Assembly: GCA_041687805.1 (NCBI GenBank)
Contig: JBDNJK010000098.1
Coordinates: 1 to 21,111 of the forward strand
Reading direction: 5' to 3'
Length of the DNA: 21,111 nt
Source: SZUA-87 sp041687805
Lineage (GTDB): Bacteria > Actinomycetota > Acidimicrobiia > Acidimicrobiales > Aldehydirespiratoraceae
Part shown: piece after piece, positions 14,841 to 21,111 of the stretch
Layout: each line of letters starts with the position of its first letter
Position numbering within the stretch: position 1 is the first letter of the stretch
Translations under genes and position numbers: made by a program
Notes under the pieces: model-generated
Told to the model about the DNA's origin: nothing
The model's input: only the letters and a program-made list of their open reading frames with translations
The model's database searches: none

Positions 14841-16214
14841 TCAGCCGGCTGCGATGTCGTCGTAGAGTCTTTGGAATTCCTGCGCAGGCTGATCCCAGGA
14901 CCAATCGATGGTCATGCCACGCCGCTGAATTGATTTGCGGCGACCTGGGTGGCGGACTGCACGCAGGGAGCGGTGCACGGCATCGACCACGCCACTCTCA
15001 TCGAGGGCAGTGGCCATGAAGCCGGTGCCATCGTCGTGTCGGTCGGCATCGACGACAGTGTCGACCAGGCCCCCCACCGCAGTGACGATCGGGATCGTCC
15101 CGTAAGCCATGGCTTGCATTTGAGCCAGGCCGCACGGTTCGTCCCGGCTCGGCATCAAGAAGAGATCACCACCCGCGAACAGGAGGTGAGATAGCGGGGC
15201 GTCGTAGCCGTTGTGAAACCAGAACCGTTCGGGTTGAGTGTCCATAAGCCACTGTGCCCACTCAGCCAGCCGGGGGTCGCCGCTACCGAGAACAATCATG
15301 CGCGCCTTCATGCCTTCCAGAAATCGCGCGGCCTCGAATGCTAAGTCGACGCCCTTTTGATCGACGAGCCGCGTGACCATCACCAGAAGCGGGTCTCGAC
15401 TGGCGCTCCATCCGACCCGCTGCAAAAGGCTCGCACGAGCCTCGACCTTCCCACGCATGTCTGAGTGGGAAAAAGTCGGGACGAATGCGTCGGTAGTTGG
15501 ATCCCAGACACGCGCGTCGATTCCGTTGCGTATCCCGCTCAAGTCGGAACCGCGAGAGGCAAGGATGGCATCAAGGCCCAGGCCGTGTTCAGGTGTGGAG
15601 ATCTCGTCGGCATAGTTGGGGCTCACCGCCACCACACGATCGACCGACGCCAAGGCGCCCGCCAGAGCATTGGCACCATCGGCACTCTGATAGGCGTCTC
15701 GCAAGACCGGCAGGCGGTGAAGCCAATCGGCGCTCAACCAACCCTGGTGGGCCAAGTTGTGGATCATCAGCAACGTCGGAAACGAATCGGGAAGAAATGC
15801 CGGGGTAAGCGAGGTGTGCCAGTCGTTGAGGTGGACGACATCGACCTCAAGCTCGACCGCTAGAGCAGCTACTGCCGCCGAAAATGCTCCGAACCGCTGA
15901 TCGTTGTCGGGCCATCCTTCACTGTCGGTGTCTACATAGGGGTTGGGACGTGCAATACCGGGCACCTCGACCAAGGCGATCCGACCGGCATCAGGGTGCA
16001 GGCCGATTCTGGCAGTAGCCGGGCCGGCCCAGTCCGGTACGTCGAGTGCGACCTTGACGGAATCGTCCAGCGACCACGACGAGTAGTCGGGTAGTGCGAT
16101 GATCACCTCCGTGCCGAGCTGGCGTAGCCCTGCGACCAAGCCGGATGCGGCCTCGGCAAGGCCCCCGACACTCACCAGGGGTCGTAATTCGGCGGTGGCG
16201 AACAGAACCTTCAC
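14841..16214 (-). CDS. glgA: glycogen synthase, GT5 family
   Basis: A 457-aa glucosyltransferase that adds glucose from ADP-glucose to glycogen. Seen: the N-terminal KVLFATAEL and GGLAEAASG, VVHLNDWHTSL (126-136), TRLVDQKG with the phosphate-binding Arg/Lys, and the C-terminal PSRDEPCGLAQMQAMAYG followed by GGLVDTV. One oddity: the KTGGL motif of E. coli GlgA reads SVGGL here, so Lys15 is Ser15. The open frame reaches 16277, but the GTG at 16214 is chosen because it overlaps the glgX stop as GTGA and gives the normal N-terminus. It is the last gene of the glgP-glgX-glgA operon. A perfect 10-bp palindrome (14842-14851) lies at its end but is not a clear terminator. Confidence 0.93.
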   Translation of the reverse strand: MKVLFATAELRPLVSVGGLAEAASGLVAGLRQLGTEVIIALPDYSSWSLDDSVKVALDVPDWAGPATARIGLHPDAGRIALVEVPGIARPNPYVDTDSEGWPDNDQRFGAFSAAVAALAVELEVDVVHLNDWHTSLTPAFLPDSFPTLLMIHNLAHQGWLSADWLHRLPVLRDAYQSADGANALAGALASVDRVVAVSPNYADEISTPEHGLGLDAILASRGSDLSGIRNGIDARVWDPTTDAFVPTFSHSDMRGKVEARASLLQRVGWSASRDPLLVMVTRLVDQKGVDLAFEAARFLEGMKARMIVLGSGDPRLAEWAQWLMDTQPERFWFHNGYDAPLSHLLFAGGDLFLMPSRDEPCGLAQMQAMAYGTIPIVTAVGGLVDTVVDADRHDDGTGFMATALDESGVVDAVHRSLRAVRHPGRRKSIQRRGMTIDWSWDQPAQEFQRLYDDIAAG

Positions 16215-18337
16215 TCGAGCACCGGAATCAGGCTGTCGCGTTCGAGAAGTGTCATCGACCATCCCTCCATGATCCAATTATCACGACTTCCAACCAACGT
16301 GTCGGTCGTGCTCAAATCGGCGGTGTCAAAAATGACGCGCCAACATTCCCCGCCTAGTCCCTCAGGCATGGTGAAATCGACCGTGGCTTGGCCAGGGTTG
16401 CTCATCATCAAGAAGCTGCGGTCGACGACTCGACCGGCCTCCGGCCCAAGCTTTCGGAGTGCATTGCCATTGAGAAAGACCGCTATGGCACTCCCACGAT
16501 CATCCTCCCAATCGCGGTTCTCCATGGCAGATCCGTCAGGGCGAAACCAGCCGATGTCGTCAAGTGACCCACCCAAGGCCGGCACTCCTGCGAAGAAGCG
16601 ACCACGTCGGAAAACCGGGTGATGGTGACGCACATCAATCAGCAACTTGACGAACTCCATCTGTTCGGCGTCGACGGAGGTCCAGTCGTACCACGTGAGA
16701 TCATTGTCTTGGCAGTAGGCGTTGTTGTTGCCGCGTTGGGTACGGCCGAGTTCGTCGCCACCGCAAATCATGGGAACGCCTTGGGACAACAACAGCGTGG
16801 CCAGCATGGAGTATCTGCGCCTGCGCCGATTCTCCAAAACATCTGTGTCGTCGGTATCGCCCTCTTCGCCACCATTCCATGACCTCATGTCGGGGTGACC
16901 GTCACGGTTGTTTTCCTTGTTTGCCTCGTTGTGACGATGGTCGTAGCTGACAAGGTCTTGGAGCGTGAACCCGTCGTGAGATGTCACGAAGTTGATACTG
17001 GCCCACGGTCGGCGCCCCGGACGGTCGTAGAGATCTGAGCTGCCGGCGAAACGCATGGCGAAGCGAGGTAGCGCTCCCATCGACCCGTCCCAGTAGTCAC
17101 GCACGTCGTCGCGAAACGCTGCGTTCCATTCCGACCAAAGCGGCGGGAAATGACCGAGTTGGTAACCGCCGGGACCCACATCCCACGGTTCGGCAATCAA
17201 CTTGGTGCTGTTGAGCACCGGGTCTTGATGAACAATGTCGAGAAACGACGAACGCCTGCCGATGTCGTATTTGGTGCGAGCCAACGCGAACGCCAGATCA
17301 AATCGAAATCCGTCGACGTGCATCTCGTCAGCCCAGTAGCGGAGACTGTCCATGACCAACTGCAGCGATGCCGGGTGATCAACGTTGAGACTATTGCCGG
17401 TGCCCGTGTAGTCGACGTATGTGGACGGATCGTCGTCACGCACCCTGTAGTAGGTCGTGTTATCGAGGCCACGAAGTGAGAGTGTTGGGCCCGCCAAAGC
17501 ACCTTCGGTGGTGTGGTTGTAGACGACATCCATGATCACCTCGATGCCCGCGGTATGCAGCGTGCGCACGAGTTGTTTGAACTCGACAACCTGCTCGCCC
17601 CGAGTTCCCGAGGACGAGTACCCGCCGTGTGGTGCCAGAAAGGCAGCTGTTGCGTACCCCCAATAGTTGGTGAGACCGCGCTCGGCAAGAAATCCCTCGG
17701 GAACAAAATGTTGCACGGGCATCAGTTCCACAGCCGTGATGCCCAACGAAACGAGATGCTCGATTATTGGTGTGGAGGCCATTCCGGCATAGGTGCCCCG
17801 CAACTCTGCTGGGACCTCTGGATGGGTCATGGTGAGGCCACGAACGTGTGTCTCATAGATCACCGAGGAGGTCCATGGGGTCCTCAGCGGCGCGTCGTCC
17901 CCCCAATCGAATGTGTTATCGACCACGACGGAACGCGGCACGTTCGGCGCACTGTCTTGATCGTTTCGCTCCATTGGGGATCCGGGCACATGGGCGAACA
18001 CGTTTGAGGCCCACTCAACCTCGCCATCGATAGCTCGGGAGTAAGGGTCGAGCAGCAACTTCGCGTGGTTGGAAAGCACGCCGCGTTCAGGATTCCATTC
18101 TCCGTGCACGCGAAACCCATAACGCTGTCCGGGAGAGACACCGGGGAAGTAACCGTGATGGATGTGGGCAGAGTTCTCCGGGATGACCAAACATCGCTCA
18201 TTGCCATCATCATCGAAAAGACAAAATTCGATCGAGTCAGCGGCTTCGGAGTAGACGGCAACATTGACCCCGCTGCCGTCCCAGTTGACCCCGAATGGTT
18301 GACGGGTGCCGAACTGGTCGTAATCGGTCGGCGTCAT
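16211..18337 (-). CDS. glgX: glycogen debranching enzyme GlgX (GH13_11)
   Basis: A 708-aa isoamylase-type enzyme that hydrolyses the alpha-1,6 bonds of short branches left by glycogen phosphorylase. An N-terminal carbohydrate-binding module (about 10-110) precedes the barrel, with VDGFRFDLAFAL (nucleophile D347), IAEPWDVGPGGY (acid/base E383) and TSHDGFTLQDLVSY (D455). CGGDELGRTQRGNNNAYCQD is the usual GlgX signature. The frame is open to 18442, but the ATG at 18337 overlaps the glgP stop as ATGA and begins right before the conserved domain, so I prefer it. Its own stop overlaps the glgA start (GTGA). Phosphorylase and debranching enzyme together allow complete glycogen breakdown. Confidence 0.95.
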   Translation of the reverse strand: MTPTDYDQFGTRQPFGVNWDGSGVNVAVYSEAADSIEFCLFDDDGNERCLVIPENSAHIHHGYFPGVSPGQRYGFRVHGEWNPERGVLSNHAKLLLDPYSRAIDGEVEWASNVFAHVPGSPMERNDQDSAPNVPRSVVVDNTFDWGDDAPLRTPWTSSVIYETHVRGLTMTHPEVPAELRGTYAGMASTPIIEHLVSLGITAVELMPVQHFVPEGFLAERGLTNYWGYATAAFLAPHGGYSSSGTRGEQVVEFKQLVRTLHTAGIEVIMDVVYNHTTEGALAGPTLSLRGLDNTTYYRVRDDDPSTYVDYTGTGNSLNVDHPASLQLVMDSLRYWADEMHVDGFRFDLAFALARTKYDIGRRSSFLDIVHQDPVLNSTKLIAEPWDVGPGGYQLGHFPPLWSEWNAAFRDDVRDYWDGSMGALPRFAMRFAGSSDLYDRPGRRPWASINFVTSHDGFTLQDLVSYDHRHNEANKENNRDGHPDMRSWNGGEEGDTDDTDVLENRRRRRYSMLATLLLSQGVPMICGGDELGRTQRGNNNAYCQDNDLTWYDWTSVDAEQMEFVKLLIDVRHHHPVFRRGRFFAGVPALGGSLDDIGWFRPDGSAMENRDWEDDRGSAIAVFLNGNALRKLGPEAGRVVDRSFLMMSNPGQATVDFTMPEGLGGECWRVIFDTADLSTTDTLVGSRDNWIMEGWSMTLLERDSLIPVLE

Positions 18338-20304
18338 CGGTGTCGGATCGGACTGTAGAAACGCTCGTCGTATTCGTTGACCATACGTCCTGCGGTTACC
18401 AGCGGACCCAAATGGTTGAGCATGGCGACGGTGCGGACCCACCAGGGATCGCCGTCTCTGAACGATGGCAGAACCTCTCGGGCGAGCAATTGGTTGAGCG
18501 AAATTGATTCGGCATCGTCACGCCGCTCCTGATCTTCGATATCAGATGTTGGGATTGCCCAACCGATCCCGTCGGTGTACCAATCGGCCCACCAGCCGTC
18601 GAGTATCGAGCAGTTGAGTGCGCCATTGAGCGCGGCTTTCTCACCGCTGGTTCCACAAGCTTCGTGTGGTCGTATCGGGTTGTTGAGCCACACATCACAC
18701 CCGCCGTACATCGCGCCGGCCACGGAAATGTCGTAGTCGGCCAGAAACACGAAACGGCCCTGTGCCTCTCTCGACTTCGAGAACTTTGCGATTTCAGCCA
18801 GCACGGCCTTGCCCTCGTTGTCGGCTGGGTGTGCCTTTCCGGCGAACACAAACTGTGCTCCCCCGTCGAATGCCCGCTGCAATCCGGCCTCGTCCCGGAG
18901 CAACAAGGTCGCCCGTTTGTATGTGGCAAACCTGCGGGCAAAGCCGATGATGCAGCCATCGGGGTCGAGGTCGACACCGGCGGAACGCGCCACCAGTTCG
19001 GTGAGACGACGTCGACCGACGTCGTGTGTGGAGCGAAACTCGTCGGCATCGAGATCCGATGCTCGCGACCATGCTTCAGGTGAGCCGTTGTCCCATGCTT
19101 CACCCAGACACCGGTCGTAGAGGTCCTGCATCTCCGGGGCGACCCACGTGCGGGCGTGCACGCCGTTGGTAATGCCCTCCACAGCGGCCGCTCGCGGAAT
19201 GCTCGAGAACAACTCCCGACTCACGCTCGCATGTAGTTGGCTCACGCCGTTGGCTCGGCCGCAGAGCTCGAATGCGAGCGCGGCGGTGTTGAACGGACGG
19301 CCGCGTCCCGGTGATGGCATCTCGGCCCATCTCATAATCGTGTCGACAGGCACACCGATTCGTTTGGACCACGGCTTGAGCGCAGGCATCGCTAGTTGCC
19401 GACTGAATGTGTCTATGCCAGCCGGCACAGGCGTATGGGTGGTGAACAAGGTCGCCGAACGCACCCACTCGATAGCGTCGTCGAGGCTGGATCCGCTCTC
19501 AATCTGTTCGGCCAGTAGTTCGAGAAGAAGAAAACATGCGTGTCCCTCGTTGAGGTGGAACACGCGTGGATTCAGATCGAGTGCCCTCAGCGCGCGCACT
19601 CCTCCGACGCCCAAGATCAGTTCCTGGTGCAGTCGATGCGTTCGATCGCCCGAGTAGAGGCGATCGGTGATCCGGCGGTTGATGGGCGAGTTATGGGGGT
19701 GATCGGTGTCGAGAAGAATAAGTGTGGTTGCCCCGACGATCTGCTTCCAGACACGGGCCACGACCTCAGATCCGGAGATGGGGACTGTCACCAAGTGGCC
19801 AGTATCGATAGCTCCAATCTCGCGGGGATCAATCGACTCGTAGCGTTCATGTTGCCCGTCGGTCTCGATCTCCTGATGAAAGAAACCACTGCGATACAGC
19901 AGGCCGATTCCGATCAGCGGCAACGAGACGTCGCTCGCGGCCTTGAGATGGTCGCCTGCCAGAATGCCGAGGCCACCCGAATACTGAGGCACCTCCGCAG
20001 CAATACCGAACTCGGGCGAGAAGTAGGCGATTTCCGGCGGACCAGCTGATGCTTCGAGCTCGAGGACCGCCCCGGCCACGTCTTGGAGCTCATCGGCGTT
20101 GTTCTCGGCCCACTGTTCCATGTCTTTTGCCGGCGCGGCATGGATGACCTGCAGCGGGTGCCGCCCGGCCGTCGCACCCGGAAGCGTCGAGAGCAGAGCC
20201 CGGGTTCGCTGGTCCCATGTCCAACGGAGGTTTGACGCGACGGCGGAGATTGTTTCAATCGACTTGTTCAAGGCAGTCCAGAATTGTGAGTTGACGTGAC
20301 ACAT
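18334..20304 (-). CDS. glgP: alpha-glucan (glycogen) phosphorylase, short GT35 type
   Basis: A 656-aa PLP-dependent phosphorylase that releases glucose 1-phosphate from alpha-1,4-glucan ends. Seen: NLRWTWD near the N-terminus, EFGIAAEVPQYSGGLGILAG, HLNEGHACFLLLE, THTPVPAGIDTF, ITNGVHARTW, FARRFATYKRA and the region GTSGEKAALNG whose Lys should carry PLP. It belongs to the compact branch of the family and is shorter than the roughly 850-aa actinobacterial forms, having only a trace of their N-terminal domain. The start is uncertain: I chose the ATG at 20304, but GTG 20310 and TTG 20322 are in frame and none has a ribosome-binding site. It is first in the glgP-glgX-glgA operon. Confidence 0.93.
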   Translation of the reverse strand: MCHVNSQFWTALNKSIETISAVASNLRWTWDQRTRALLSTLPGATAGRHPLQVIHAAPAKDMEQWAENNADELQDVAGAVLELEASAGPPEIAYFSPEFGIAAEVPQYSGGLGILAGDHLKAASDVSLPLIGIGLLYRSGFFHQEIETDGQHERYESIDPREIGAIDTGHLVTVPISGSEVVARVWKQIVGATTLILLDTDHPHNSPINRRITDRLYSGDRTHRLHQELILGVGGVRALRALDLNPRVFHLNEGHACFLLLELLAEQIESGSSLDDAIEWVRSATLFTTHTPVPAGIDTFSRQLAMPALKPWSKRIGVPVDTIMRWAEMPSPGRGRPFNTAALAFELCGRANGVSQLHASVSRELFSSIPRAAAVEGITNGVHARTWVAPEMQDLYDRCLGEAWDNGSPEAWSRASDLDADEFRSTHDVGRRRLTELVARSAGVDLDPDGCIIGFARRFATYKRATLLLRDEAGLQRAFDGGAQFVFAGKAHPADNEGKAVLAEIAKFSKSREAQGRFVFLADYDISVAGAMYGGCDVWLNNPIRPHEACGTSGEKAALNGALNCSILDGWWADWYTDGIGWAIPTSDIEDQERRDDAESISLNQLLAREVLPSFRDGDPWWVRTVAMLNHLGPLVTAGRMVNEYDERFYSPIRHR

Positions 20305-20372
20305 TTGCACGTTGCGATTCAAGACCGTAGCGCCAGAGGAGCCGATCTGATCGCTCCTGTAGGGCGCGACCG

Positions 20373-20401
20373 TTGCGGTTGCGATCGTCCATGTTTATAA
20401 T
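20373..20401 (+). promoter_or_regulatory. promoter of the osmC-family gene
   Basis: TTGCGG (20373-20378), a 17-base spacer and a perfect TATAAT (20396-20401) lie 44 bases before the OsmC-family ATG. The start codon has GGAGG at 20437-20441. The surrounding AT-rich stretch (about 20390-20430) stands out from the window and also contains TATGAT on the - strand (20420-20415), a possible -10 for glgP, so the two genes may share a divergent promoter region. Confidence 0.5.
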
Positions 20402-20445
20402 CCTGACTATTCGCATCATAATTTAAGGGATTCCACGGAGGAACC

Positions 20446-20970
20446 ATGACTGCCACAATCAAATCGGCTCTTAATCAAGTCGACATCGAATCCGTCGCCG
20501 GGTTGGCCAACAAGATCCAGGAGGTGCCCGAAGTCGCCGCTTCCGTTTGGAACGCGTCGGTCACGTGGGATCAGGGCTTCCGGTCCAACGCCTCGATCAG
20601 AGAGTTCGGGCCAATCGGATCCGATGAACCCTCGTCGCTCGGTGGCACCGACACGGCTCCCAACCCCGTTGAGCAGGTGCTCGCCGCCTTGGGAAACTGC
20701 CTAGCGGTCGGCTATGCCGCCAACGCCACCGCAGCCGGAATCGAAATCAACGACCTGCGAATCGACCTGACCGGCAACATCGATCTCCACACCTTTCTCG
20801 GTCTCGCCCCCGACGGCAATGCCGGCTACGAATCGATCAAAGTCGATGTGCATCTCGATTCCGATGCCTCCGACGCGGCCCTCGCCGAACTCCACCAGAA
20901 GGTGGTGGGCACCTCACCAGTGGGCCACACTCTCACCCGTGCGGTCCCGGTAGATATTTCGCTGGCCTGA
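20446..20970 (+). CDS. OsmC family protein with a single cysteine
   Basis: A 174-aa protein of the OsmC/Ohr fold. Seen: NPVEQVLAALGNCLAVGYA (73-91), the central helix carrying the family's first reactive cysteine (C85), and the C-terminal TSPVGHTLTRAVPVDI. Ohr and OsmC peroxidases use two cysteines; here C85 is the only cysteine in the protein and the second region has no Cys. A standard two-cysteine peroxide cycle within one chain is therefore impossible. It may be one of the many OsmC relatives of unknown role, or use an external thiol. The ATG is supported by GGAGG four bases upstream. It is divergent from glgP; no functional link with glycogen is evident. Confidence 0.88.
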   Translation: MTATIKSALNQVDIESVAGLANKIQEVPEVAASVWNASVTWDQGFRSNASIREFGPIGSDEPSSLGGTDTAPNPVEQVLAALGNCLAVGYAANATAAGIEINDLRIDLTGNIDLHTFLGLAPDGNAGYESIKVDVHLDSDASDAALAELHQKVVGTSPVGHTLTRAVPVDISLA

Positions 20971-20997
20971 ATCTCGATGTTCGGCGGTTGTCAGGGA

Positions 20998-21111
20998 TCA
21001 GGAGCGAGTAGCGCGAATAAAGGCTGATACGACCTTGCCATCGGCTGCTTCAACCTTGGCTTCGTCAATCAGATCGCCGTCGAGGAACTGTTTGGCATCG
21101 TCGGCGGTGAA
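20998..21111 (-). CDS. C-terminal 37 codons of an unidentified protein, cut by the window edge
   Basis: Reading leftward from the right edge, an open frame ends with a TGA at 21000-20998. The visible residues begin FTADDAKQFLDGDLIDEAKV and end in ATRS. Codon third positions are GC-rich as in neighbouring genes and no other frame competes, so it is probably the real end of a gene. I cannot assign a family from this fragment. It converges with the OsmC-family gene across 27 bp with no clear terminator. Confidence 0.6.
   Translation of the reverse strand, partial: FTADDAKQFLDGDLIDEAKVEAADGKVVSAFIRATRS

Noticed and set aside
14842..14851. CAGCCGGCTG palindrome between glgC and glgA as a bidirectional terminator
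   Set aside because: It has no loop and no T-run on either side, so it cannot form a normal terminator hairpin.
1..21111. Mobile elements, CRISPR arrays, tRNA/rRNA genes, toxin-antitoxin or defence genes
   Set aside because: No transposase or integrase motifs, regular repeat-spacer pattern, cloverleaf-like sequence or defence families were seen on either strand; almost all of the window is accounted for by metabolic and regulatory genes.

Overview
The window is about 21 kb of dense, fairly GC-rich coding sequence (roughly 60% by eye). Genes are tightly packed, some starts are GTG or TTG, neighbouring genes are joined by ATGA/GTGA overlaps, and two starts have a leaderless-type TANNNT-N6-start arrangement. 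A LacI regulator, an actinobacterial-style GlgP and a PPi-type phosphofructokinase fit a free-living aerobic actinobacterium. My best guess is Acidimicrobiia (Ilumatobacter-like), but this is inference and no 16S or marker gene is present. I see no mobile element, CRISPR array, tRNA or rRNA.

Region 1 (1-3810). A halohydrin-dehalogenase-like SDR protein (Ser-Tyr-Arg instead of Ser-Tyr-Lys) faces a LacI-family repressor tail to tail. The repressor is co-transcribed behind an 80-aa protein of unknown function. Their promoter carries two near-identical ATCGAT-centred palindromes 22 bp apart, very probably autoregulatory operators. Rightward from there run an MgtC/SapB membrane protein and a classical SDR, overlapping by ATGA.

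Region 2 (3891-10293). This is the most unusual part. On the + strand a diaminopropionate ammonia-lyase (DpaL/YgeX family) abuts a YgfK-like iron-sulfur flavoprotein that lacks the FAD/NAD(P)H domain found in the middle of E. coli YgfK. Facing it on the - strand is an operon of a PhyH-type Fe(II)/2-oxoglutarate dioxygenase, 2-amino-3-ketobutyrate CoA ligase (kbl) and threonine 3-dehydrogenase (tdh). Together these look like an amino-acid breakdown island around small 2,3-substituted amino acids (threonine to glycine plus acetyl-CoA; 2,3-diaminopropionate to pyruvate plus ammonia). The substrates of the dioxygenase, the short YgfK and the SDR are unknown.

Region 3 (10518-20304). This is a glycogen module: a PPi-type phosphofructokinase, glgB and glgC divergent with only 14 bp between start codons, and a leftward glgP-glgX-glgA operon coupled by overlapping stop/start codons. 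It covers ADP-glucose synthesis, chain elongation, branching, phosphorolysis and debranching, with a potentially reversible glycolytic step beside it.

Region 4 (20305-21111). A short AT-rich divergent promoter region precedes an OsmC-family protein that has only one cysteine. The last 37 codons of an unidentified leftward gene run off the right edge.
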